Shown: positions 16,360-24,348 of the stretch, piece by piece
How the letters are laid out: every line of letters starts with the position of its first letter
How positions within the stretch are numbered: the stretch's first letter is position 1
From: Kribbella steppae
GTDB taxonomy: Bacteria > Actinomycetota > Actinomycetes > Propionibacteriales > Kribbellaceae
Reading direction: 5' to 3'
DNA length: 64,000 nucleotides
Assembly: GCF_004342025.1 (NCBI RefSeq)
Contig: NZ_SLWN01000012.1
Location: 62,001-126,000 of the forward strand
Translations under genes and position numbers: made by a program
Notes under the pieces: model-generated
The model's database searches: none
What the model was told of the DNA's origin: nothing
What the model saw: only the letters and a program-made list of their open reading frames with translations

Positions 16360-17346
16360 TCAAGGCGTGTAGCGGGCGATGAGGGTGTTCATCGCTTCGT
16401 CGATGCTGTCGTCGATGCGGCGTCGGGTCGGGTCTTCGTCGTACCAGGCGATGATCTCGCGGGCGCCTGCTTCGAAGGGGATGGTGGCGACGAAGTCCGG
16501 GACCACTTGGCGGAGTTTGCTGTTGTCGAAGACCGCCGAATGGGCCTTGTCGCCGCGGAGGCCGTCGCCCCACCCCTGATGCGCGGCGGCGATGGCGTCC
16601 GAGGGGACGTGGACGATCTGTGCTGACGTCCCGGCTGCCGTGGCGAGCGCGTTCGCAATCTGGTCCCAGGTCAGGACGTCGTCGGAGGTGATTTGGAAGG
16701 CCTCGCCGAACGTGCGGGGGTGGCCGAGCAGCGGGACGAATCCGCGGGCGAAGTCGCGGTGGTGCGTCAGGGTCCACAGCGAGGTCCCGTCACCGTGCAC
16801 CACGACGGGTTGACCGCGACGCATTCGTTCGACGATCGTCCAGCCGCCGTCGAACGGGACGAGGGTGCGGTCGTACGTGTGGGAGGGCCGCACGATGGTG
16901 ACCGGGAAGCCCTCCTCACGGTAGAGAGTGGTCAGGAGGTCCTCGCAGGCGATCTTGTTGCGCGAGTACTGCCAGAAGGGGTTCCGCAACGGCGTGGACT
17001 CGGTGATCGGCAAGCGGGACGGTGGCGTCTGGTACGCCGAGGCGGAGCTGATGAAGACGTACTGGCCGACATGTCCGCGCAGCGCATCCGTGCGAGCGCG
17101 TACCTGGTCGGGCGTGAACGCCAGCCAGTCGACCACTACGTCGAAGTCCTGGCCGGCGACTGCGGCGAAGGCTGCTCGGTCGTTGATGTCAGCGGTGATC
17201 TGTTGCGCCCCTGGCGGGAGGGGGCGGACCGAGGTCTGCCCACGGTTGACGACCGTGAGGTCGAGTCCTGCTTCGATGGCTCGCCAGGAACATGCCGAAC
17301 TGATGATTCCGGTCCCGCCGAGAAAGAGAACACGCAGGCCACTCAT
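16360..17346 (-). CDS. NAD-dependent epimerase/dehydratase family protein
   Basis: A 328-residue extended SDR. The N-terminal motif is VLFLGGTGIISSACSWRA, a variant of the GxxGxxG NAD site. The catalytic region reads FISSASAYQTP with a downstream YSRNKIACED supplying the Tyr/Lys pair in a relaxed form. It resembles the mRNA-binding/epimerase-like branch that acts on nucleoside-diphosphate sugars or related substrates; the exact reaction is unknown. ATG 17346 has GGAGGAG upstream, which excludes a longer frame running into the ligase gene. It is 70 bp downstream of ligA on the same strand. Confidence 0.85.
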   Translation of the reverse strand: MSGLRVLFLGGTGIISSACSWRAIEAGLDLTVVNRGQTSVRPLPPGAQQITADINDRAAFAAVAGQDFDVVVDWLAFTPDQVRARTDALRGHVGQYVFISSASAYQTPPSRLPITESTPLRNPFWQYSRNKIACEDLLTTLYREEGFPVTIVRPSHTYDRTLVPFDGGWTIVERMRRGQPVVVHGDGTSLWTLTHHRDFARGFVPLLGHPRTFGEAFQITSDDVLTWDQIANALATAAGTSAQIVHVPSDAIAAAHQGWGDGLRGDKAHSAVFDNSKLRQVVPDFVATIPFEAGAREIIAWYDEDPTRRRIDDSIDEAMNTLIARYTP

Positions 17347-17416
17347 TCGAAGATCTCCTCCAGATCGCACTGTCGTGGGCGCGGTGCCAGGTAGTGCCGA
17401 CCAGGCAATTCTCCGG

Positions 17417-19426
17417 TCAGCGGCCGAGTAGGTCGGCGGCTTGGAGTTGTTGCCAGATCTCGGACTGATCGACCACGGTGACACCGAGTTTTTCGGCCTT
17501 GGTGAGTTTGGCGGCGCCGACGTCGGCGCCGGTGATGAGGAGGTCGGTGCTTGCCGAGACCGATGAGGCGATGGTCGCGCCGGCCCTTTCACAGAGGCGC
17601 TGGAAGGCTGGGCGCGCGACCTTCTCGCCGGAGCGTGGGTCGCTGATGGCGCCGGTGACGACGACGGTCTTACCGGCCAGCGGGGCACCGGATACGACGA
17701 CCGGTGGGAGGTCTTCCTGGCGCACGTCCAGCGAGACGCCGGCCGCGCGGAGCCGCTCGAGCTCGGGGCGTAACCGGGCGAGGTGCTCGATCAGTGAGGC
17801 GGCGACCTTGGCGCCGATGTCGTCTACGGCGACGAGCCCGTCGACGCCTGCGTCGGCGACCTCTTCCAGGGAGGCGAATCCGGCTCGGCACAGCCTGGCC
17901 GCCGTGCCTGCGGATGCCATGGGGATCGCGAGGCCGATCAGTGCTCGGCGGAGGCCGACCTGGCGGCTCGCGTCGATCGAGTCGATCATGCGGGCAGCTG
18001 AGACCTCGCCGATGCGGTCGAACTCGAGCAGCCCTTCCTTGGTGAGCTGGTAGAAGTCCGACGGGTGTTCGAGGATCCCCGCTTCGGCCAGCCGTTCGAT
18101 CCAGACCCCGCCGATCGCGTCGATGTCGGCGGCCGCCCGGGACGCCCAGTGGATCAGCCGTCGTACGGTCTGGGCGGGGCAGGCGACGTTGGTGCAGAAC
18201 AGTTCGCGGCTGTTGCCTTGCTCGGTCAGGGCCTGCTCGCACGACGGGCACACCGCCGGCGGCACGATGTCTCGCTCCGCTCCCGTCCGCTTGGACGCGT
18301 CGAGTACGCCGGCGACGAACGGGATCACGTCGCCGGCACGGCGTACCAGGACCGTGTCGCCGATCTTGATGTCGCGGGCGCGGATCACTTCCTGGTTGGC
18401 CAGCGTCGCGCGGGTGACCGTCGTACCGCCGACGAAGACGGGCTCCAGCCAGGCGACTGGCGCGATCTTGCCGGTCTTGCCGACGTCCCAGACCACGTCG
18501 GCCAGCACGGTGGTCTTCTCCTCGGCGGCGAACTTGTACGCCAGTGCGCCGCGAGGCGAGCTGGAGCGGGTGCCGGCGGCGGCGAAGGCGGCGCGATCGG
18601 CCAACCGCAGTACGGCGCCGTCCAGGTCGTAGTCCAGCTCGTTGCGTTGCTGCTCGATCGTGGTGATCACCGCCTGCGCCGCAGTGGCGTCGTCGCAGTG
18701 CCGCATGTCCGCGACGGTGAATCCCATCGTCTGCAACGCGCGCTCGAGATCGGCGGCGGCGTCGTCGCGGTCGCTGAGCAGGTCGAACGCGAAGAACTGC
18801 AGACGCCGTTCGGCAACAGTGGCCGGGTCCTTGGCGCGGAGTGTGCCGGCGGCGGCGTTCCTCGGGTTGATCAGGGGCTTGTCAGGGTGGGCTGCGTTGT
18901 AGGCTGCGAAGGTTGAGCGCAACATGACCGCCTCACCGCGGACCTCGACGCGGTCGCGTACGTCGAGCCGGTCCGGGACTCCGTCGGTGAGTGCCCGCAC
19001 GAGCGGGGTCACGTCATCGCCGGTCGTCCCGTCGCCGCGGGTGATCGCTCGTGCCAGTTGCCCGTTCTCGTAGACCAGAGCCAGTGACAGGCCGTCCAGC
19101 TTCGGCATGACGACCACCGACTGGCCAGGAAAGCGGCTGAAGAAGGCCTCGACCTGTTCGGGGCGGGTCGCCTTCTCCAGTGAGAGCATCGGCATCGAGT
19201 GCCGGATGGGCGCGTGCAACACAGCGGGCGCACCCACCTGGTCCAACGGATTCGGGTCGGGCGCCAGCTCCGGGTTGGCCTCGATCAGCGTCCGCAGCTC
19301 GTCCTCGATCGCGTCGTACTCCGCGTCGGCCACCGCCGGCGAACCCCGGTAGTAGGCGTCCCGCAGTACGACGATCCGATCGGCAAGTTCCTGAATGCGC
19401 TCCCCAACGTCCACGGGCCAGGACAT
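17417..19426 (-). CDS. ligA: NAD-dependent DNA ligase
   Basis: A 669-residue LigA. The Ia domain contains AYYRGSPAVADAEYD (about 25-39). The adenylation lysine is Lys109 in MPKLDG, followed by the OB fold, a Cys4 zinc finger (CPSCEQAL then FCTNVACPA, about 400-425), the helix-hairpin-helix array and a C-terminal BRCT domain (about 590-669). It joins nicks in DNA using NAD+. The chain is slightly short for actinobacterial LigA but has every domain. If the chromosome carries another ligA elsewhere, this could be a second copy. ATG 19426 fits the family start. Confidence 0.95.
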   Translation of the reverse strand: MSWPVDVGERIQELADRIVVLRDAYYRGSPAVADAEYDAIEDELRTLIEANPELAPDPNPLDQVGAPAVLHAPIRHSMPMLSLEKATRPEQVEAFFSRFPGQSVVVMPKLDGLSLALVYENGQLARAITRGDGTTGDDVTPLVRALTDGVPDRLDVRDRVEVRGEAVMLRSTFAAYNAAHPDKPLINPRNAAAGTLRAKDPATVAERRLQFFAFDLLSDRDDAAADLERALQTMGFTVADMRHCDDATAAQAVITTIEQQRNELDYDLDGAVLRLADRAAFAAAGTRSSSPRGALAYKFAAEEKTTVLADVVWDVGKTGKIAPVAWLEPVFVGGTTVTRATLANQEVIRARDIKIGDTVLVRRAGDVIPFVAGVLDASKRTGAERDIVPPAVCPSCEQALTEQGNSRELFCTNVACPAQTVRRLIHWASRAAADIDAIGGVWIERLAEAGILEHPSDFYQLTKEGLLEFDRIGEVSAARMIDSIDASRQVGLRRALIGLAIPMASAGTAARLCRAGFASLEEVADAGVDGLVAVDDIGAKVAASLIEHLARLRPELERLRAAGVSLDVRQEDLPPVVVSGAPLAGKTVVVTGAISDPRSGEKVARPAFQRLCERAGATIASSVSASTDLLITGADVGAAKLTKAEKLGVTVVDQSEIWQQLQAADLLGR

Positions 19427-19530
19427 TACCCGCGTGCCCCGACAAAGTGCGTGTACCCGCGCCAGTCGCCGTCCCATCGCAGACCCGGGATCGTCCCCGG
19501 CAGATGCTGGACATCGAGGTCGAGCACACG

Positions 19531-20075
19531 TCAGCCGGCGATGACTGCGATGTTCGGAGTGAGCAGCGGGAAGCGGTCGAGGACGAGCGGGTCGTGGCCG
19601 GCGACGATGTGGTCGGGGGAGTCGGCGAGCTGTTTGATGCGGTCGAAGGCGCCGTACATGCCGGTCGTGGTGGACAGGATCGGAAACGGACGGTCCTCGT
19701 CGAGGTTCTCGTAGAAGTGGCTTGCGTCGGAGGCGAGGACGACGTTCCCGATGGCGGTCTGTAGCCGTACCACCTGCATACCGGCGGTGTGCCCGCCGAC
19801 GAGGTGAACGCTCAGGCCGGGCACGATCGTCGCGTCGCCACTCGCCACAAGTACGCGGCCGTCCGCCTGGGCGTCCTGCAATTGCGCGAGATCCTTGTCT
19901 TCGAGCAGCCAGCTCTCCCTGATGATCCGGGCCGGCCAGGGGGACGTCCAGTAATCGAGTTCGGCCTCCTGTACGACGTATTTCGCGTTCCCGAAGTCTC
20001 GCGCCGTGCCCGTGTGGTCGTAGTGCAGATGAGTCAGTACGACGTGATCGACCGCGTCGTCGCGGTCGCGGCATA
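19531..20075 (-). pseudogene. Metallo-beta-lactamase-fold hydrolase, 5'-truncated
   Basis: The C-terminal two-thirds of an MBL-fold hydrolase of the lactonase type. VDHVVLTHLHYDHTG gives the HxHxDH zinc motif, followed by VHLVGGHTAGMQ, SDASHFYEN and AGHDPLVLDRFP with the remaining ligands. Family members have about 80-100 residues before HxHxDH; here homology begins only about ten residues before it. Upstream of about 20075 the frame turns into unrelated Arg/Gly-rich sequence. The break coincides exactly with the start of another gene fragment on the opposite strand, so this is a deletion product and probably inactive. Confidence 0.75.
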
Positions 20076-20243
20076 GACCTCGAGTCCATCCTCTCCGCCC
20101 TCCCACCCGGAATCCCGTACGCCCTGGAGATTCCGCATGCCGACCGTGTTGCCCAGTTCGGCGCCAAGGAACACGCCCGCCTTGCGCTGACCGCCGCTCA
20201 ACGGCACCTCGACCCGACCCGGCACCGCACCGACGCTGTCTAG
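20076..20243 (+). pseudogene. C-terminal fragment of a sugar-phosphate isomerase-like TIM barrel
   Basis: Fifty-five codons ending at TAG 20241-20243 read like the C-terminus of an AP-endonuclease-2/xylose-isomerase-like TIM-barrel protein: ILSALPPGIPYALEIPHA followed by GAKEHARLALTAAQRHLD. There is no start codon, and homology ends abruptly at about 20076, where the minus-strand MBL gene also breaks. The missing 5' parts of both divergent genes and their shared promoter were evidently removed in one deletion. Confidence 0.65.
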
Positions 20244-20349
20244 CCTCGGTACCGCGGTGCTGATGAGCGTCTGACCTGACGAAGTCTCCGTGTCGCGACG
20301 CAAGGAGGCGTACACTGTCGGTAGTTCCGGAATTGACGACATGCCACGT

Positions 20350-20375
20350 GGAGGTGCCGGCCTAACCGGCTCTCC
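20350..20375 (+). promoter_or_regulatory. Leader hairpin before small-protein gene
   Basis: GGAG-GT-GCCGG-CCTAA-CCGGC-T-CTCC forms a nine-pair hairpin with a small internal loop. It ends five bases before the AGGAG of the 57-residue gene at 20389. It could attenuate transcription or mask the ribosome site. A TACACT hexamer at 20311-20316 is a possible -10 element for this leader. Confidence 0.35.
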
Positions 20376-20388
20376 TTCAGGAGATGTC

Positions 20389-20562
20389 ATGTCTGCCAGA
20401 AACCACGCGCACAACGAACCCGCCGAGCAGGCGCCGACAGGGCCGCCGTCGGCAGTCGACGCGCTGTCGACCCCGCTGCCCGTCCGAGAGCCACGCAGCC
20501 GGAGAAGCACCGCGTGGTTCGGGACCCTCATTGCCCGGATGCGCCGCGGCAAGCAGGGCTGA
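20389..20562 (+). CDS. 57-residue basic hypothetical protein
   Basis: A small protein with a good ribosome site (AGGAG, seven bases before ATG 20389). It has a disordered, Pro/Ala-rich first half and a basic C-terminus (EPRSRRSTAWFGTLIARMRRGKQG-like, net positive, one short amphipathic helix). I do not recognise the family. Its hairpin leader suggests post-transcriptional control. The helix and charge would fit membrane or nucleic-acid association, which is inference. It precedes the SRPBCC gene by 53 bp and may be cotranscribed with it. Confidence 0.5.
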   Translation: MSARNHAHNEPAEQAPTGPPSAVDALSTPLPVREPRSRRSTAWFGTLIARMRRGKQG

Positions 20563-20615
20563 GCGGCGCACTCGCGCTTGCCACCTCCGGCACGGTACTT
20601 CGACAAGGAAACGTG

Positions 20616-21056
20616 ATGGCCGTCGATGTGCTGACCGAGGTCGTGATCGAGCGACCGGTACAGGAGGTGGCCGCGTACGTCGGGGATCCGTCGAACGCGC
20701 CTGAGTGGTACGCCAACATCGAGTCGGTCCGGTGGCGCACCGAGCCGCCGGTCGCCGTCGGATCGCGGATGGACTTCGTGGCGCACTTCCTGGGCCGGCG
20801 GCTCGCGTACACGTATGAAGTTGTCGAACTGGTTCCGCTGGAGCGGTTGGTGATGCGGACCGCGCAGGGCCCGTTCCCGATGGAGACCAGCTACCAGTGG
20901 TCGCCGTCGGGTGAGCGATCCACGCACATGTCGCTGCGCAACCGCGGTGAACCTTCGGGGTTCGCCGGCGTCGCCGCACCGCTGATGTCCGCCGCGATGC
21001 GCCGCGCCAACCAGAAGGATCTCACCCGCCTGAAGTCCCTCCTCGAATCCCGCTGA
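20616..21056 (+). CDS. SRPBCC (START/Bet v1-like) family protein
   Basis: A 146-residue helix-grip protein. It starts VLTEVVIERPVQEVAAYVGDP, continues with NAPEWYANIESVRW and closes with a long amphipathic helix (residues about 115-146). Members bind hydrophobic ligands or act as polyketide-type cyclases; the ligand is unknown here. ATG 20616 follows AAGG. Its 3' end overlaps the convergent YjbR/TfoX-like gene by 35 bp. Confidence 0.85.
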   Translation: MAVDVLTEVVIERPVQEVAAYVGDPSNAPEWYANIESVRWRTEPPVAVGSRMDFVAHFLGRRLAYTYEVVELVPLERLVMRTAQGPFPMETSYQWSPSGERSTHMSLRNRGEPSGFAGVAAPLMSAAMRRANQKDLTRLKSLLESR

Positions 21057-21411
21057 TCCGGGCGAAGGCGACGCCCTCGGCGAGCAGGGTGCGCCAGAGC
21101 CGGCGATCGATCGTGGGGATCGCCACCCACTCACGGAACACCTTGCCGGCCGGGGCGAAGTGGTCGCCGGTGCCGGTCCGCACGAGTTCGGCGACCCGCT
21201 CGCTCGGCAGTTTCACGACCAGTTGGCCGGCCTTGACGTCGTACGACGCGAGGAACCTCCCCGCCAGCCGGATGCAGGGGTAGCCCATCATCGTCGACCG
21301 GCCGATCGCGGGGTCGTAGAGCAGGTCGTCGGTGAGCTCGTCGTAGAGGTCACGGGCGTCCTCCCCGCCGGGGTCGTCCGGCGGGGACGTGCGCTTGGTG
21401 TCTCGTGCCAT
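21022..21411 (-). CDS. TfoX/YjbR-like small protein
   Basis: A 129-residue protein of the TfoX N-terminal/YjbR type: GRSTMMGYPCIRLAGRFLAS followed by LVVKLPSERVAELV and FREWVAIP. Family members are small alpha/beta proteins sometimes called DNA-binding, with no clear reaction. ATG 21411 overlaps the stop codon of the upstream VOC gene (TGATG), so translation is coupled. Confidence 0.75.
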   Translation of the reverse strand: MARDTKRTSPPDDPGGEDARDLYDELTDDLLYDPAIGRSTMMGYPCIRLAGRFLASYDVKAGQLVVKLPSERVAELVRTGTGDHFAPAGKVFREWVAIPTIDRRLWRTLLAEGVAFARISGIRGGTSGG

Positions 21412-21800
21412 CAGGCTGCCGGCGGGGTGAAGACTCCGAACTGGTTGCCTGACGGGTCGCGCAGGTAGGCGAATGCCGGGGCGCCGGGGCCTGGGTCGAG
21501 GTGCTTGCTGACCACCGAGCCGCCGAGCTGCTCCGCGTCGGCGCAGGTGGCCTCGACATCGGCGACGAGGATGTAGAACACCGCGTGGTCGGGCAGTTGC
21601 CCACCGGTGCCGAAGAGGCCGCCCATCGGCGCGTCGGCTCCGGAGGCCCTGATGTTGCGGTAGTCCATACCGCCGGCGGCTGCCGGGCCGTCTGCCACGA
21701 AGGTCCAGTCGAAGAGGCTGCCATAGAACTTCTGGGCGCCGTCGGGGTCGCTGGTGGCGACCTCGAACCAGGCCAGGGCGCCGGGAGCGGGAGCGGTCAT
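21411..21800 (-). CDS. VOC-family (glyoxalase/bleomycin-resistance fold) protein
   Basis: A 129-residue protein with two beta-alpha-beta-beta-beta modules: ALAWFEVATSDPDGAQKFYGSLFDW at the N-terminus and ILVADVEATCADAEQLGG, then AYLRDPSGNQFGVF in the second half. Substrate and metal use are not predictable. ATG 21800 has GGAG six bases upstream. It is translationally coupled to the TfoX/YjbR-like gene and lies 24 bp after a WYL regulator on the same strand, so the three probably form one transcript. Confidence 0.85.
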   Translation of the reverse strand: MTAPAPGALAWFEVATSDPDGAQKFYGSLFDWTFVADGPAAAGGMDYRNIRASGADAPMGGLFGTGGQLPDHAVFYILVADVEATCADAEQLGGSVVSKHLDPGPGAPAFAYLRDPSGNQFGVFTPPAA

Positions 21801-21823
21801 GAGTATCTCCTTCATCGTGCGGA

Positions 21824-22612
21824 TCACCCACCGGTGCGGCGGGCTGCACCCACCGTCCCAGGGCCTCGCGACAGCCCTATGTCGGTGTTCGGCAGCAGAT
21901 CTTCGGGACGTAGCGCCGATTCCGGCAGCTTCGTCTCGTGGCCGTCGACCTTCAGCTCGGGGGCAGCGTGCCGCGGGCGGGGCGGTGTCGGCGTGCGCTC
22001 GGCCTTGGTGATGCGGTCCATTCGGAATACCCGGTCGTCCTGTCTCAGGTGGCACCAGGCGGTGAGATACGAGCCGTTGGGACCGACGACGACGTACTGC
22101 GGCTCGATCTCGCGCTCGGTCTCGACGCCGCCGACATCGATGTAGGCGATGCGCAGCACGTGATTGTCGTGCACAGCTCGCCAGATCTTCTCGGCGATGT
22201 CGGCATCAGGATCAGGCACTGGGTGCACGAGCAACCTGATCTTCGCGGCGGCCGCGCGCGCCTCCTCGAGTGCGCGCTCCGGCATGGCGGCCATGATCTT
22301 GTGCAACGCGCTCCGGGCATCGCGGGTGAAGAGCACGTGGGTGCTCCGACTCAGTGCCACGGCCACAGCCGTCGCCTCGCGTGGCGTGAAGTTGAGCGGC
22401 GGCAGGGTCATCGACCGGTCGAGCGTGTAGCCACCGGTGCGTCCCTGCTTGGTCGCGAGCGGGACACCGGCCTGCCCGAGCGCACTCAGGTCACGCTCGA
22501 CCGTCCTGACGCTGACCTCGAAGTGTCCGGCCAGCTGTCGCGCCGTCCGGCCCCTTGATCCCGCCGCTCGCAGCTCCTCGACGAGGGCGTACAGACGGTC
22601 GATGCGGTTCAT
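21824..22612 (-). CDS. WYL-domain transcriptional regulator (YafY type)
   Basis: A 262-residue regulator. An N-terminal winged helix (RIDRLYALVEELRAAG, then VSVRTVERDLSALGQAGVPL) precedes a WYL domain (about 135-205, including LRIAYIDVGGVETEREIEP and YLTAWCHLRQDDRVFRMDRI). It is the first gene of a probable operon with the VOC and TfoX/YjbR-like genes, and diverges from the DGPF/ECF42 pair over 125 bp. Autoregulation of the downstream VOC gene is plausible. Confidence 0.9.
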   Translation of the reverse strand: MNRIDRLYALVEELRAAGSRGRTARQLAGHFEVSVRTVERDLSALGQAGVPLATKQGRTGGYTLDRSMTLPPLNFTPREATAVAVALSRSTHVLFTRDARSALHKIMAAMPERALEEARAAAAKIRLLVHPVPDPDADIAEKIWRAVHDNHVLRIAYIDVGGVETEREIEPQYVVVGPNGSYLTAWCHLRQDDRVFRMDRITKAERTPTPPRPRHAAPELKVDGHETKLPESALRPEDLLPNTDIGLSRGPGTVGAARRTGG

Positions 22613-22737
22613 GTCCGCAGGCTAGACGTGCCCAAGGACAAAAAGTGCCATCCTCAGTTCCGGGGCTGTCCTGATCGGGTCTCTGCCATTCGTCAGTTGA
22701 TCGGAGCGGGGGAGTCCCGCGGAGTCGAGGAGTTCAG

Positions 22738-23112
22738 ATGAATCAGTACCTGCTGTCGGTGTACGACGCGGAGGGGAACAATGCGCCGTCCACGCCTGAG
22801 GAGATGCAGGCCTTCATGGGCCGCGTGATCGCACTCGAGGAGGAGATGGATCGGGCCGGTGTGTTCGAGTTCGGTGGCGCGCTGCACGGCCCCGACGCGG
22901 CCACCGTGGTGAGGGGCGGCACCGGTCTGGAGAAGGTAACCACCGACGGACCCTTCGTGGAGACGAAGGAGCACATCGGCGGCCTTTACATCATCAACGC
23001 CGAGGACCTCGATGCGGCGCTGGCGTGGGCGGAGAAGGTTGTGGAGGCCATCAACCACGACATCGAGGTGCGACCCTTCCGGGCGACTGGACGCGTGCAG
23101 GCCGACCACTGA
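22738..23112 (+). CDS. YCII/DGPF-domain protein (ECF42 partner)
   Basis: A 124-residue YCII-related protein containing the diagnostic TTDGPFVETKEHIGGLYII, which gives the DGPF name. These proteins are found next to ECF42 sigma factors and are often their targets or cofactors; the chemistry is unknown. Start ATG 22738 follows GAGGAG. The sigma factor begins 12 bp downstream, so both are surely cotranscribed. Confidence 0.9.
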   Translation: MNQYLLSVYDAEGNNAPSTPEEMQAFMGRVIALEEEMDRAGVFEFGGALHGPDAATVVRGGTGLEKVTTDGPFVETKEHIGGLYIINAEDLDAALAWAEKVVEAINHDIEVRPFRATGRVQADH

Positions 23113-23124
23113 CGGAGGTCGTGG

Positions 23125-24348
23125 ATGGACGACGTCGAGCGGGCCTACCGCGAGGCGCACGGGCAGGCCGTGGCCACCCTGGCCAGGCTCTTCGGTGACA
23201 TCACGCTGGCCGAGGACGCCGTCCAGGATGCTTTCGTGACCGCCATGGATCGGTGGCCGCGCGATGGCGTCCCGGACAACCCGGCGGGCTGGATCGTCAC
23301 GACCGCGCGGAACCGCGCCGTCGACGTCGTACGCCGGAACCGGCGCGGACGCGAGTTGGCCGAGGGAATCGCGTCCGACCGGCTTCGTGCTGGAACCACC
23401 GCCGACTCGGAGATGACAGAGCCGATGCGCGACGACCAGTTGCGGCTCGTCTTCACCTGCTGCCACCCCGCCATCCGGGTCGAGCACCAGGTGGCGCTCA
23501 CCCTCCGCCTCATCGCGGGCCTCACCCCGTCGGAGGTGGCCTCGGCGTTCCTGGTGAGCGAGGAGACCATGGCGAAACGCCTGGTGCGGGCGAAGTACAA
23601 GATCAAGGCGGCCCACATCCCCTATCGGGTGCCCGACGACGCCGAATTGCCGGGCCGGCTGCGGGTGGTGCTCTCGGTGCTGTACCTGGTGTACAACGCG
23701 GGCGCGGACGACCTCAACCGCCGCGACCTTCGCGCCGAGGCGATTCGGCTCACCCGGCGCCTGGTCGACCTGATGCCGGCAGAGCCCGAGGCTGTGGGTT
23801 TGCTGGCCCTGATGCTCCTCAGCGATGCACGCGTACCGGCGCGTGGCGGGGACGGTGACGTGGTGCTGCTGAAAGACCAGGATCGGTCGCTCTGGGATCG
23901 CTCGCTGATCGCCGAGGGGCAGGCGCTCGTGCTGGCGTGTCTGCGGCGACGCCGGCTCGGGCCGTTCCAGCTGCAAGCCGCGATCCAAGCGCTGCATTGC
24001 GCGGCAGGCCGCTACGAGGATACGAACTGGACGTCGATCGTCCGGTTCTACGACCGGCTGATCGCGGTCATGCCGACACCCGTGGTGGCGCTGAACCGAG
24101 CCGTCGCCGTGGCCGAGACCCAAGGGCCTGACCGCGGCCTGCTCCTCATCGAGGAGATCGCCGGCGACCTGTCCAACTACTACCCGTTGCACGCCGCACG
24201 CGGTTCGATGCTGCAGCGACTCGGACGACGAGAAGAGGCCGCGAAGGCATATGCCCGTGCCGCGGAGTTGGCCAGTACCGAGTCTGCGACGCGGTTCTTG
24301 CGAGGACAGGCCGAACTCGTCGAGCGAGGTCAGGACAGGACGAAGTAG
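23125..24348 (+). CDS. ECF42-type RNA polymerase sigma factor with TPR-like extension
   Basis: A 407-residue sigma factor. Region 2 spans about 5-75 (AEDAVQDAFVTAMDRW) and region 4 about 110-165 (LTLRLIAGLTPSEVASAFLVSEETMAKRLVRAK). A helical extension of some 230 residues resembles tetratricopeptide repeats (GPFQLQAAIQALHCAAGRYEDTNW, then ARGSMLQRLGRREEAAKAYARAAEL). No anti-sigma factor gene is nearby; in ECF42 the extension itself controls activity. The adjacent DGPF gene is the likely target. The 3' end overlaps the convergent transporter gene by 19 bp. Confidence 0.93.
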   Translation: MDDVERAYREAHGQAVATLARLFGDITLAEDAVQDAFVTAMDRWPRDGVPDNPAGWIVTTARNRAVDVVRRNRRGRELAEGIASDRLRAGTTADSEMTEPMRDDQLRLVFTCCHPAIRVEHQVALTLRLIAGLTPSEVASAFLVSEETMAKRLVRAKYKIKAAHIPYRVPDDAELPGRLRVVLSVLYLVYNAGADDLNRRDLRAEAIRLTRRLVDLMPAEPEAVGLLALMLLSDARVPARGGDGDVVLLKDQDRSLWDRSLIAEGQALVLACLRRRRLGPFQLQAAIQALHCAAGRYEDTNWTSIVRFYDRLIAVMPTPVVALNRAVAVAETQGPDRGLLLIEEIAGDLSNYYPLHAARGSMLQRLGRREEAAKAYARAAELASTESATRFLRGQAELVERGQDRTK

